64,000 nucleotides of DNA from Oscillospiraceae bacterium (lineage in GTDB: Bacteria; Bacillota; Clostridia; Saccharofermentanales; Saccharofermentanaceae): contig CACWXL010000003.1 of assembly GCA_902764825.1 (NCBI GenBank), positions 1 to 64,000 on the forward strand, given 5' to 3'. The notes below the pieces were generated by a model. That model was not told the DNA's origin and ran no database searches. It worked only from the letters and a program-made list of their open reading frames with translations. Shown one piece after another: positions 43,326 through 52,413 of this stretch. How positions within the stretch are numbered: position 1 is the first letter of the stretch; every line of letters starts with the position of its first letter. The translations under genes and the position numbers were made by a program.

Positions 43326-44906
43326 TTATTTGAGCCTCTTGATAAGTCCGCAGAATTCTTCTCTGTACTTGTTGTTATTTGTGCCTGATTTAGCGAGTTC
43401 ATAAGCAGAATCGTAGGTTGCAGTGCCTTTGTATTCGCTGTTTCTCAATACCAGTGATGTCTCGATGACGCCGCAGATGAAATTGAAGTCATCCTGATTG
43501 CTGATGCCGTTATCCTTGAGAGGATACTGGATAAGCTTGCTTGCGTCCTCTGCAGGTGCCTTGTATCTTACGGATACTGTGCAGATCTCACCGTTGCCTG
43601 CCTTGTCGGAAAGAACGGTATCCTGGTACTTTAAGCCGTCGTCGTTCTTAGCTTCAGGATCTCTCATCTTGAGCTCATAACATACTGTTACCTGTGCGCC
43701 TGCACCGATCTCGCCGCCGTCCTTCTTATCGTCGTTGAAATCTTTTGCTGCCATCTGTCTGTTCTCATATCCGATCTGTCTGTAGGAAGCTACTTCATAG
43801 GGATTGAACTCTACCTGGAACTTAACATCCTTTGCAACTGTTACTGTTGTCTGCATGAGCTTCTCGCAGAGCACTCTTTCAGCTTCATTGATCGAATCAA
43901 TATAGAAATAGTTACCGTTGCCTGCGTCAGCCAGGGATTCCATATTTGCATCACTGTAGTTGCCGCGGCCGTAGCCTAATACGGTAAGGAATACACCTGT
44001 TTCCTTCTTCTCTTTGATAAGGTCTACGAGACCGCTCTGGCTTGTGATACCGAGGTTCATATCACCGTCGGAAGCGATGATGACCCTGTTGTTGCCGCCC
44101 TTGACGAAGTTCTTGGCAGCGCATTCGTATGCTGCCGTGATTCCGCCGGAACCGTTTGTTCCGCCGCTTGCACTGAGCTTATCCAAAACATTGCAGATCT
44201 TAATGTAATCATTGGATCCTTCCAGCAATGTTTCAGAACTTCCTGCATAAGTTACGATAGATACCTTGTCGTTGGGACCGAGCTCTCCTGCCAGGAGCTT
44301 GAAGCTTTTCTTTACCAGATCAAGCTCACCGCTCATTGAACCGGATGTGTCTACCAGAAATACGAAATTGTTCCCCTCGTTCGTAATATCGGTCTCGCTG
44401 TTTGCCTGCATCGTCATTACCAGGAGCTTATTATCCTTGTTCCACGGACAATCGCCTACTGAATACTGAACGCTGAAGACATCATCCTTGCTGTCAACTT
44501 TGTAATCGAAATAATTGACCATCTCTTCAGTCCTTATTGCCGATGCAATATTACTGAGATTATAGCCGTTGATGATCATGTCTCTGAGATTGCAGTAAGT
44601 GCCTGTATCAACATCGGCTGCAAAAGTCGAGAGAGGGTTCTGAAGGACATCGATAAAACTGTTCTCTTTTATCGTATTGTATTCTTCAGTGTTGAAATCC
44701 TGTCCTGCAGCAGTAGTTTCTTCCGGATACTCTCCTTCCCATTCGGTGGGTTCATTGTAGATATACCCGTCTGCTGTTTCACTGGCGGCGTAATTGTAGT
44801 TTGCTACCGTCGTGGACGCAGTATTATAATCGCCGCCCGCGGAGCATGCTGTTGCCGACAATACCATTGTTCCTGTCAGTATTGCTGCTAATGCCTTTCT
44901 GTTCAT
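43326..44906 (-). CDS. VWA-domain lipoprotein (YfbK-like)
   Basis: A 526-residue lipoprotein. The signal peptide ends at SATAC (Cys21). A low-complexity linker leads to the YfbK N-terminal domain (NSFIDVLQNPLSTFAADVDT), then a von Willebrand factor A domain with the metal site DTSGSMS at about 186-192 and ASDGDMNLG, and a C-terminal DUF3520-like part. Proteins of this kind bind protein partners at the cell surface through a Mg2+ site, and some work with MoxR ATPases. A moxR gene lies 15 kb away in this window. The ATG at 44906 follows AAAAGGAGG; an upstream in-frame ATG at 45002 was rejected. Confidence 0.88.
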   Translation of the reverse strand: MNRKALAAILTGTMVLSATACSAGGDYNTASTTVANYNYAASETADGYIYNEPTEWEGEYPEETTAAGQDFNTEEYNTIKENSFIDVLQNPLSTFAADVDTGTYCNLRDMIINGYNLSNIASAIRTEEMVNYFDYKVDSKDDVFSVQYSVGDCPWNKDNKLLVMTMQANSETDITNEGNNFVFLVDTSGSMSGELDLVKKSFKLLAGELGPNDKVSIVTYAGSSETLLEGSNDYIKICNVLDKLSASGGTNGSGGITAAYECAAKNFVKGGNNRVIIASDGDMNLGITSQSGLVDLIKEKKETGVFLTVLGYGRGNYSDANMESLADAGNGNYFYIDSINEAERVLCEKLMQTTVTVAKDVKFQVEFNPYEVASYRQIGYENRQMAAKDFNDDKKDGGEIGAGAQVTVCYELKMRDPEAKNDDGLKYQDTVLSDKAGNGEICTVSVRYKAPAEDASKLIQYPLKDNGISNQDDFNFICGVIETSLVLRNSEYKGTATYDSAYELAKSGTNNNKYREEFCGLIKRLK

Positions 44907-45205
44907 ATTTTCATCCTCCTTTTGCAGTGCCTGATGGTATTTGTCATTCCATTGCATTGCGTTGTTACTCTGTATACAGATGTCTGTGGCAAAATGTTGC
45001 ACCGGTCTTCAAACATTATTCCGTATGTTTTATGTAGGATCGGACAACGCTTCTGTAGAGAGGACCAGAAGGCTTATTACTTATGAAGACCATATGGGAA
45101 ATAGTGTAGCTGAATCAGGTCTTGATGAAGAACTGCAACATTCTCTTATATTTATCTGTATTATAGATATCAGGAACAGATATCTTCAGGAAAGGTGGCA
45201 GGGTA
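44907..45205. other. Divergent intergenic region
   Basis: About 300 bases between the VWA gene and the membrane protein gene. It holds a ten-base palindrome CTGTATACAG at 44970-44979 and AT-rich TATATT/TATTAT boxes near 45150-45175, but I see no pair of -35 and -10 boxes at good spacing for either gene. Confidence 0.4.
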
Positions 45206-46525
45206 ATGGGCAGGAACTTTCCGGTAGCAAGAATTCTTATAACAGGCATAGAACTGTTCGGGCTGATAATGCTCAACTTAATAGGCATTTATGCTCTTAA
45301 TAATGGTCCAAAGGCAAATTTTGACGACCGGTATACGATTATTGAGAAAGACTATGATGCTTTCCCTTCCTTTACGGGTGTTGTCAAAGAGATCGAAAGC
45401 TTTGATTTATTAACCATAATCGAAGATGCAGAGGATGGCACCCGGAACAATGAGCCAAAATATTTCGAAACTGATTCTGTCGAGATCGGTGTTGAGAGGA
45501 TCGAGTCTGCAAATATCAGGGTTGCCGGGCGGTCAGGAGAACGCTGGTTCTATGCATCCAATTCAACTTATGTTTATGACAGCATCTGCGACGGCTGCGG
45601 AAACATCAAGATTACAAAGGGCCAGACGGTTACGTTTGTATATGATCCTAATGATACAAATACTTATACTCCTGTAATCGCAATTAAGGATGGCAGTTCT
45701 GACAGGGTAGGATCTGTTGTTTTGGCATACATTATTATCTTTTTGATTCCGTCTGTTGCAGTTCTGGTATTCAGCATATTGTTAATGAATGCTTTATCTA
45801 GGAGAAGAGAAGAGGGCGGCGGGTCCAAGAGATTGATAATAACTTCTATTGTGATGATCTCAGTTGCAGTTCTCTTCGGTGCAGGGTCATTTGGAATACA
45901 CAGGTATAACGAACTTGCAGAACAGGCAGAACAGGCAAGGCTGGCGCCTCGCGTCAAAGTGCATGCACCGGTTATCTATCTTTACAGTGACAGCGATGAA
46001 TATATCGACATAAAGCTTGAACTTAACGGAGAGCTTACTTCCACATATCCTTTGTACGGAAATGAAGGCTGGACAGTTAAGGCAAGCCGTGATGGTGTCC
46101 TTACAGACAGAAATGGTGATAATTACCGCTTCTTATTCTGGGAAGCTGATCTTGATATGGAATATGACTTGAGCAAAGGCTTCTGCGTCAGAGGCGCTGA
46201 TACGGAAGAGTTCTTTGATGAAGTCCTTCCGCTACTCGGACTGAATGAGACGGAAGCTGCTGATTTTAAAGCGTTCTGGCTGCCGCTTATGGTTAAGAAT
46301 CCTTATAACGTGATCACTTTCCAGACAAAGGCCTATACTGATTCGGCAAAGCTCGTCCTGAGCGTTGATCTCGATGTTGAGATCAGAGTAAATATGCTGT
46401 GGTATGCAACAGATGAGTTTGTCAATATAGAGCCTCAGGATTTATCCGGAATGAATCCGCCTTTGGACAAACGCCATGGTACTGTTGTATCTGAATGGGG
46501 CGGAGGGATGATCCCCAAGCCTTGA
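45206..46525 (+). CDS. Membrane protein with conserved C-terminal surface domain
   Basis: A 439-residue protein. One N-terminal membrane segment (about 8-30) precedes an outside domain with DGCGNIKITKGQTVTFVYDP, followed by two further segments near 170-195 and 208-228. The C-terminal 190 residues begin APVIYLYSDSDEYIDIKLEL, then GELTSTYPLYGNEGWTVKAS. I recall this domain in many uncharacterised Gram-positive surface proteins that start with PVIYLYP, but I cannot give it a function. The ATG follows GGAAAGGTGG. Confidence 0.65.
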   Translation: MGRNFPVARILITGIELFGLIMLNLIGIYALNNGPKANFDDRYTIIEKDYDAFPSFTGVVKEIESFDLLTIIEDAEDGTRNNEPKYFETDSVEIGVERIESANIRVAGRSGERWFYASNSTYVYDSICDGCGNIKITKGQTVTFVYDPNDTNTYTPVIAIKDGSSDRVGSVVLAYIIIFLIPSVAVLVFSILLMNALSRRREEGGGSKRLIITSIVMISVAVLFGAGSFGIHRYNELAEQAEQARLAPRVKVHAPVIYLYSDSDEYIDIKLELNGELTSTYPLYGNEGWTVKASRDGVLTDRNGDNYRFLFWEADLDMEYDLSKGFCVRGADTEEFFDEVLPLLGLNETEAADFKAFWLPLMVKNPYNVITFQTKAYTDSAKLVLSVDLDVEIRVNMLWYATDEFVNIEPQDLSGMNPPLDKRHGTVVSEWGGGMIPKP

Positions 46526-46559
46526 TTATTAGGACAAATACTTAAGAGTTGCCCGTTAT

Positions 46560-46599
46560 AATGCTTTTCCGCAGATGAAACTTATCAGGGAAAAGCATT
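46560..46599. other. Stem-loop after the membrane protein gene
   Basis: An 11-base perfect stem AATGCTTTTCC / GGAAAAGCATT with an 18-base loop lies 34 bases after the stop. There is no long T run, so termination is possible but weak. Confidence 0.45.
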
Positions 46600-46656
46600 A
46601 TTCGTGTAAAATAGAATAGAACTTATTGCATGCGGATCATCCGGAAGTGGATATAT

Positions 46657-46800
46657 ATGAAGCGTGGACAGAAAGTGCTGTATAGAGAAGGATATTGCTG
46701 CATGCTGGACATGTATCACCGCGAAGGCATTATGGGCGATTACGATGAATTTGATGATGTTGAGGACCTGATCAGATTCATTGATACAGGCAAGAGATAA
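46657..46800 (+). CDS. Small acidic protein, 47 residues
   Basis: An ATG at 46657 lies seven bases after GGAAGTGG and opens a frame of 47 codons ending TAA. The product starts MKRGQKVLYREGYCCMLDMY and ends with the acidic helix DYDEFDDVEDLIRFIDTGKR. It has an ordinary composition, good codon use and a plausible fold, but no family I know. It lies 26 bases before the zinc-ribbon gene and is probably co-transcribed with it. Confidence 0.55.
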   Translation: MKRGQKVLYREGYCCMLDMYHREGIMGDYDEFDDVEDLIRFIDTGKR

Positions 46801-46826
46801 AAAAGGAATCAAGGGAGGTTCAGTTT

Positions 46827-47825
46827 ATGGAACAGACAAAGAAATGTCCTTCATGCGGCGGTACCATGCTCTTCCAGCCTGGCTTCAACTATATGCGCTG
46901 CCAGTCCTGCGGACATAAGGAAATGATCCCTGAACTCGTATCAAAGATCCCGGTAAAGGAGATGGATTTTCTTACTGCACAGAATACGGCAAGCCACGAC
47001 TGGGGCATGGAAGCAAAGGTAGTTACCTGCAAGCAGTGCGGCGCCGAGACGATCCAGAACAGGCTCCAGCTCTCAGGAATGTGCCCGTTCTGCGGTTCCA
47101 CGACCGTAGAGACCGCGGATACTTCTCAGGACATCATGGCTCCTGACGGCATCATTCCATTTAAGATCACGGAAAAGCGCGCGCTTTATATTTTCAAAGA
47201 CTGGATAAAGGACAGATTCTTAGCACCGGAACTTCTTGCGGAGAATGCGCAGCTTAATAAGTTCTACGGCATTTATGTTCCGCTTTTTTTCTTTGACGTT
47301 CTTACGGAGAACCGCTTTACAGGTCATTATTCCGAGAACGGCAGAACCCTTTTAAGGTGTGGCAAATTCCGTCATCAGGTCGACGATTTTCCTGTCGTCG
47401 CAAGTAAGCAGCTTGCGTCCGACAAGCTCCTTTTAAATGTCATTAAGGATTACAGGACTAAGGAAGCAAAGCCTTATACGCCGGATGCTCTGGCAGGATT
47501 CCCCTGCGAACATTATTCCATCGGATTAAGCGAAGCCTGGAACAGTGTCGGTCCTGACATGGATTTCTATCTTAGGAACCAGGCATGCAAGCAGAATGAA
47601 ACAAGGTATCTTAAGGGACTCGATATGACGACTGAGTATTTCGACCTCAAGTATAAGTATCTTATCGTTCCTGTCTGGATCAATTCGTTCTTCTACGATA
47701 ACAAACTCTACACCATCGTTATCAACGGTCAGACCGGCAAGATCGACGGTCAGTGGCCGAAGTCTTTCGGCACATTTGCAAAGAAGGCAGCGCTGTTCTT
47801 CTTAGAATCCTTCGGATTGAATTAA
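46827..47825 (+). CDS. Double zinc-ribbon protein of unknown function
   Basis: A 332-residue protein. Two N-terminal zinc ribbons are visible: Cys7, Cys10, Cys25, Cys28, then Cys68, Cys71, Cys86, Cys89. The remaining 230 residues (GIIPFKITEKRALYIFKDWI, then NKFYGIYVPLFFFDVLT) form a domain often misnamed a helicase-like PriA protein in databases; no helicase motifs are present. It has a weakly hydrophobic patch near the C-terminus. The ATG follows AGGGAGG. Role unknown. Confidence 0.75.
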   Translation: MEQTKKCPSCGGTMLFQPGFNYMRCQSCGHKEMIPELVSKIPVKEMDFLTAQNTASHDWGMEAKVVTCKQCGAETIQNRLQLSGMCPFCGSTTVETADTSQDIMAPDGIIPFKITEKRALYIFKDWIKDRFLAPELLAENAQLNKFYGIYVPLFFFDVLTENRFTGHYSENGRTLLRCGKFRHQVDDFPVVASKQLASDKLLLNVIKDYRTKEAKPYTPDALAGFPCEHYSIGLSEAWNSVGPDMDFYLRNQACKQNETRYLKGLDMTTEYFDLKYKYLIVPVWINSFFYDNKLYTIVINGQTGKIDGQWPKSFGTFAKKAALFFLESFGLN

Positions 47826-47826
47826 T

Positions 47827-48276
47827 ATGGATATTAATTTGGTTTCTTACGATGCGTCATATAAGCAGCGGGTTTTCGATTTTACCGGTAAGTGCTTTGA
47901 TGAACTCGGAAAGAAGTTCGAACCCTGTGGCCGTCATTATTTCTATAACGATATCGAAAAATCATTCGAAGCGTTCTTTTGCATGACTGATGAAGAAAAA
48001 GTCATCGGAACTGTTGCATTAAAAAAGATCGACGCGTATACTGTTGAACTCAAAGCCTTATATCTTGATAAGGCATACAGGGGACAACATCTGGGAAGCC
48101 GCCTTATCAGGGCAGCAATTGACGAAGCTAAAGCACGCGGATTTAAGAGCATGGTTCTTGACTCAATGTCTCAGTACAAAGAGGCATTAAGGCTCTATGA
48201 AAAGTGCGGATTCAAGAACACGGAACGGTTCAACGACAACGCTTATGCCGATGTGTTTATGAGGTTAGAACTTTAA
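47827..48276 (+). CDS. GNAT family N-acetyltransferase
   Basis: A 149-residue single GNAT domain. The loop YRGQHLGSRLIRAAIDEAKA is at about 83-102, and the C-terminal YEKCGFKNTERFNDN is typical. It begins one base after the preceding stop, so translation is coupled. The substrate is unknown. Confidence 0.85.
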   Translation: MDINLVSYDASYKQRVFDFTGKCFDELGKKFEPCGRHYFYNDIEKSFEAFFCMTDEEKVIGTVALKKIDAYTVELKALYLDKAYRGQHLGSRLIRAAIDEAKARGFKSMVLDSMSQYKEALRLYEKCGFKNTERFNDNAYADVFMRLEL

Positions 48277-48312
48277 AAGTTAATAATAATCTGAAAGCCA
48301 AAGGGGGATAAT

Positions 48313-49065
48313 ATGGCACAACAGAACATCTACGACAACGACGCTTTTTTCGACAACTTCAGAAACTCAAGAAGTGATGAGATCAATTTCAACGAAGTGA
48401 TCGAGACTCCGATCATCACAGCGATGCTTCCCGACATGAAGGATAAGAAAGTCCTTGATATCGGCTGCGGCATGGGCCAGCACGCGCTCCAGTATTCCAA
48501 GGCAGGCGCGGCATCAGTCCTGGGCACGGACATCTCTGAGAAGATGCTCGGATTTGCAAAGGAAAACAACTCGGCAGAGAACATCACTTATAAGCGCATG
48601 GCCTTTGAAGACATCGCACAGTTAGATGAGAAGTTCGACATCATCACGAGCTCTCTTGCATTCGATTATTCGGAGGACTTCGGCAAGCTCATGAAGGATA
48701 TCTATGCGCTCGTCAACGACGGCGGATATCTTGTCTTCTCGATGTCCCATCCGATCTCGACAGCATACGACGGCGTATACGACAGATATACAAGGACCGA
48801 AGACAAGGTAAGGCTTTACGCAAACCTTCATAACTATGGCATCGAAGGCGTTCGTCATTTCAAGTGGGTCGTGGAAGATTATGAGGTTTATCACAGAAAG
48901 TTCTCCACGCTGATCAACTGCATCGCAGGCGCAGGCTTTATAATTGAAGAGTGTCAGGAATCGACAGTTCCTGATGAGATCTTAAAGAAGCATCCTGATA
49001 AGTTCGGCGGCGTCATCCATCAGCCTGACTTCATCTTCTTCAGGTGCAGGAAGAACGGAAAATAA
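48313..49065 (+). CDS. Class I SAM-dependent methyltransferase
   Basis: A 250-residue methyltransferase. Motif I VLDIGCGMGQHALQYSKAG is at about 46-64, motif II GTDISEKML near 70, and motif III near ITSSLAFDYSED. This type methylates small molecules or rRNA-like substrates in the cytoplasm; the target cannot be read. The ATG follows AAGGGGGA. Confidence 0.88.
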   Translation: MAQQNIYDNDAFFDNFRNSRSDEINFNEVIETPIITAMLPDMKDKKVLDIGCGMGQHALQYSKAGAASVLGTDISEKMLGFAKENNSAENITYKRMAFEDIAQLDEKFDIITSSLAFDYSEDFGKLMKDIYALVNDGGYLVFSMSHPISTAYDGVYDRYTRTEDKVRLYANLHNYGIEGVRHFKWVVEDYEVYHRKFSTLINCIAGAGFIIEECQESTVPDEILKKHPDKFGGVIHQPDFIFFRCRKNGK

Positions 49066-49069
49066 TCTT

Positions 49070-49750
49070 ATGAAAGTAATAAAGGATATAAGGATCTACA
49101 GAAGCAGGATTGAAAATGTGCCCGGCAATTCCTTGCCGGAAAGTTTTTACAACCTTGAATTGTGCCGCATAGCAGAAAGGGTTGCATGGAAACTTCGCGA
49201 GAGTGGTTTTGTGATGGGAGATTACCATCATCTTTATATCAATCTGACCACCTGTAAAGTTGAGGGTAAGATTCGTCCTTCAGCAAGAGGCAGAGATCCA
49301 TATTTCCCCTGGTACCGCTATTATGATGTTGAAGTCAGTCAGGAACTGTTTGACAGTTTGGAAACACATGGCTGCATAGAACAGGTAGTAGGTCTCCTTG
49401 AACAAGTTTTGAATGTATTTGCAACCAATGAATTTAACACGACCCGGATCCATGACTGCATAAATGAAGCAGTAACTAAAGGTGAAAAGATGACTGCTGT
49501 TTTCAAAGAAAAAACATCTTCCAAAAACAAAGCAATCGTCTATCTTCGTGTTTTGGATAACGGAAGATATTTCCCACTCTTAAGAGTGTATGATGTGAAT
49601 GATAATGTTATCTTAGAACGCGACCTTCCGGAAACAAACTGTTTAGATCCTTATGGCGAAATACAGCTGAGTTCCAGAAAGGTCACGATCAAGCCAAGAA
49701 AGAATTGCTTTGCGGTTGACCATGAACCGATGACTTTTGAATTGGTGTGA
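49070..49750 (+). CDS. Hypothetical protein, 226 residues
   Basis: A soluble protein without signal or membrane segment. I do not recognise it. It starts four bases after the methyltransferase stop. Composition is more AT-rich than the housekeeping genes. Conserved-looking blocks are WYRYYDVEVSQELFDSLE near 83-100 and YLRVLDNGRYFPLLRVYDVN near 158-177. It could be an accessory or immunity-like protein, but there is no direct evidence. Confidence 0.55.
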   Translation: MKVIKDIRIYRSRIENVPGNSLPESFYNLELCRIAERVAWKLRESGFVMGDYHHLYINLTTCKVEGKIRPSARGRDPYFPWYRYYDVEVSQELFDSLETHGCIEQVVGLLEQVLNVFATNEFNTTRIHDCINEAVTKGEKMTAVFKEKTSSKNKAIVYLRVLDNGRYFPLLRVYDVNDNVILERDLPETNCLDPYGEIQLSSRKVTIKPRKNCFAVDHEPMTFELV

Positions 49751-49806
49751 AGCATTTAAGAACAGGGAATATAGGATACAGATGAGTACTATAAAGAGTT
49801 GAACAT

Positions 49807-50184
49807 ATGATTGAATATAATGATAAATCTATTGATACTGCTTTTTTAAACTCTATAGAGAATAACGATGCTGTTTTAAAGAACGTGAATGTTTCTCCTG
49901 AAAATATATCTATCGAAATAGAGACATGGAATAACCTGGCCTTTGAGATAATCTGCAGCGGAATCTGCGGGCTTAAGAGCAGTAATGGTATTGGGCAGGA
50001 TATCGGCGACATAAAACTCACCCGAGAGTCTGATTTCTTCCTTGAAACAATAAAGAAGAATTATGGTGTTCCGGACGGCGTTCCTGCTTCAGTTAAGAGC
50101 TTGATAATTTGTGAAGCATGGGAAAATACACCGGTTCTTGAAGTGGTAGCTGAAAAGTATGAAGTCAATATAAAGAATGATTGA
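49807..50184 (+). CDS. Small hypothetical protein, 125 residues
   Basis: A small acidic soluble protein beginning MIEYNDKSIDTAFL, with an ETWNNLAFEIICSG core. The size and the alternation of strands with a central W recall immunity proteins of polymorphic toxins, but no toxin gene is nearby and the family is not recognised. The preceding region has a modest binding site only. AT-rich like its neighbour. Confidence 0.5.
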   Translation: MIEYNDKSIDTAFLNSIENNDAVLKNVNVSPENISIEIETWNNLAFEIICSGICGLKSSNGIGQDIGDIKLTRESDFFLETIKKNYGVPDGVPASVKSLIICEAWENTPVLEVVAEKYEVNIKND

Positions 50185-50190
50185 ACTGAT

Positions 50191-50781
50191 ATGGGACATG
50201 AAGAGAATATGAGAAATACCACCAAGATCATTTTCGTGCGCCATGCTAAAGCTAAATACGGCGATGACGACAGAATAAGGCCTCTTACTAAAGCAGGCTT
50301 GAAGAGCAGGGAAGTCGTTGTTGAGACATTGAAAAATATACACATCGACCGCTTTTTAAGCAGCCCTTATAAGAGAAGCATCGATACCATTCAGACAGCG
50401 GCTGATTACTTCGGAATGAAGATAGAGACGGATGAACGTTTTCGAGAAAGAAAAGCCGGCACATGGGATGACGACTGGCTTGCGAAAAGGTGGGCTGATT
50501 TCTCGTGCGCTGAAGAAGGCGGTGAATGCCTTGCATCCGTACAGGCAAGAAACATAGAAGCGCTTAAGGAAGTGCTCGCGAAATATGCCGGAGAGACAGT
50601 GGTCATAGGCACTCACGGGACAGCACTTTCGACGATACTGAATTACTACGACAAGTCGTTCGGTCTGTCAGATTTTTTAAGGATCGTCGGGTGGATGCCG
50701 TATGTTGTCGAGCTGACTTTTGAAGGCGATAAACTCGTCGCAAAGAAAGACCTGGCGCATGTTGCGACCAAGGTGGAATGA
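50191..50781 (+). CDS. Histidine phosphatase family protein
   Basis: A 196-residue phosphoglycerate-mutase-like enzyme. The phosphohistidine motif FVRHAKA is at about 14-20, a second catalytic pair is FLSSPYKRSIDT, and GTHGTALSTI near 141-150 holds the second His. Such enzymes remove phosphate from sugars, nucleotides or alcohols. It starts six bases after the previous stop. An ATG six codons into the frame is an alternative start. Confidence 0.87.
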   Translation: MGHEENMRNTTKIIFVRHAKAKYGDDDRIRPLTKAGLKSREVVVETLKNIHIDRFLSSPYKRSIDTIQTAADYFGMKIETDERFRERKAGTWDDDWLAKRWADFSCAEEGGECLASVQARNIEALKEVLAKYAGETVVIGTHGTALSTILNYYDKSFGLSDFLRIVGWMPYVVELTFEGDKLVAKKDLAHVATKVE

Positions 50782-50891
50782 CTGATTTTCGAGCCTGCTT
50801 AGGCCGGTTCCTGATTGTTGAAAATCAAATGGCCTTGTGATATTTTCTGTTTTGGAATATGCGTTCATTAGCGCGAAGAAGGGACAGAAAA

Positions 50892-52307
50892 ATGAGATTT
50901 GAAGACGGCAGGATTGACCAGTTTGTCAGTTCGGATAAGACGATTTCCGAACAGGAAAAGAAAAATCTTATCTGGGAGTACACCCAAAGATGCCGCGGCA
51001 TGGCTACTGTGGCTTACAAGTATTTCAAGAATGAACTTAAAGGTGACGACAGTGAGGAGATCTTCACAGAAGATGAGCAGCGCGCTTTCATGACGCGCGC
51101 GCAGGATCTCGCACAGAACGGTTATCAGGATGCTGCAGGAAGCAAGGGCGGGAAAAAGCCTTCTTATGTTCCGTTAATAATAGTGATCGCAGCTTTTGCC
51201 GTTATAATCGGAGCCGCGGTATCAGGTAATGCTTTAGCGGCTTTTGGCGCATTTCTGCTGGTTTTCTCTGTTCTGGGCTTTTATTCGGCATTTTCCAAGA
51301 ACAGCAGGGGCAGAACGTTTTATGGCGGCACTAATTCCGGTTCGTCAAAAGCGGCCGGATTATCAATGGGAATAATCGGTCTCGCAGGAGCCGTTCCGCT
51401 CTTTTTTGAAAAGCTGATTGGCGTCTCCGGTGCTTTTATGCTTATGGTGATTTGCCTTTTCGCTGCGGTGGGAATTGCAATGTTGGTTGGATTCTTTATG
51501 AGCCTGGGTCTTAAAGGCAGGAAGTACAAAGATGAGATAAGTGCAGAGTGTGTCGGTTACGCGAGGATCCTGGAAGACAGATCGAACAGTGGCAGACGCC
51601 GCGGCATTATTATCCGGACGTCTCCGATATTTGAATACACATATCAGGGCAAAGATTACAGGAGCATTTATGACCGCATGATCGACGGCCTTGATGCAGA
51701 TCTTAACATGGGTCCTGTCTCTATAAGGATCGATCCTGACCATCCCGAGGATATATACCACAGTTTCAAACCGGTTCTGGTAAAAGGCCTTTTAGTTGGA
51801 ATTATATGCATTGCTCTGACAGCCGTTTTGGCATTCTTTTTTATAACACGGCAACTTACAGCTCCCCGGGCACCTGAAGTAAATATGGGTCCCAAAACGA
51901 TCTTCGCGATACTGTTCGGTTCGGATGATCAAAAAGAAAATGCATTGGAAGCCTTGGGTGAAGGTCTTAAGAAGTCCGTTGGAACGGATTCTGAGATCAC
52001 AGATGAAATCGTCGCTCACATGGCTGAACAATACAGCGCAGTCGGAGAGTGGTATTACGAGCTCGCTAAGGTCGAGAGATACGATGAACAGGATGACAAG
52101 AAATACAATATCATTTTCGAGGATCCTGCTTTCCCTCAAATAGGTAAAAACGGAAAACCTGACGGCCTGGGCGATACATGGATAGTTTTCTATACGCTCT
52201 ACGAGTATGAATCAAATGGAGAGAAGAAGATCGGCAAATCGCCTTTCTTCGACGCCAATCCTAAAGAATATACTTATACCGGAACACATAAAGCATACGA
52301 AGGTTAA
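50892..52307 (+). CDS. Polytopic membrane protein with DUF3592-like domain
   Basis: A 471-residue protein. A charged N-terminus (about 1-90) precedes four membrane segments at about 95-190, a soluble DUF3592-like domain (ECVGYARILEDRS, then YTYQGKDYRSIYDRM and VSIRIDPDHPEDIYH), one more membrane segment near 300-322, and an outside C-terminal domain of unknown type. I chose ATG 50892 behind AAGGGAC rather than the ATG at 50859. Function unknown; DUF3592 assignment is by pattern. Confidence 0.65.
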   Translation: MRFEDGRIDQFVSSDKTISEQEKKNLIWEYTQRCRGMATVAYKYFKNELKGDDSEEIFTEDEQRAFMTRAQDLAQNGYQDAAGSKGGKKPSYVPLIIVIAAFAVIIGAAVSGNALAAFGAFLLVFSVLGFYSAFSKNSRGRTFYGGTNSGSSKAAGLSMGIIGLAGAVPLFFEKLIGVSGAFMLMVICLFAAVGIAMLVGFFMSLGLKGRKYKDEISAECVGYARILEDRSNSGRRRGIIIRTSPIFEYTYQGKDYRSIYDRMIDGLDADLNMGPVSIRIDPDHPEDIYHSFKPVLVKGLLVGIICIALTAVLAFFFITRQLTAPRAPEVNMGPKTIFAILFGSDDQKENALEALGEGLKKSVGTDSEITDEIVAHMAEQYSAVGEWYYELAKVERYDEQDDKKYNIIFEDPAFPQIGKNGKPDGLGDTWIVFYTLYEYESNGEKKIGKSPFFDANPKEYTYTGTHKAYEG

Positions 52308-52312
52308 TCAAG

Positions 52313-52329
52313 TCACTTTTGAGACATCC
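52313..52329 (+). repeat. Copy of a 17-base repeat (half terminator)
   Basis: TCACTTTTGAGACATCC occurs here and again at 54811-54827, where it forms the right arm of a terminator. Here only that arm is present. It lies between convergent genes, so it may be a decayed terminator or the trace of a mobile terminator-like repeat. Confidence 0.6.
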
Positions 52330-52413
52330 ACTTTTAATTCAGATTGCAAGAACAAGCAGAACGGGTAAATGAACATCCGGATGCTCACCGGAACTTCTCG
52401 GATAGCAAAGACC

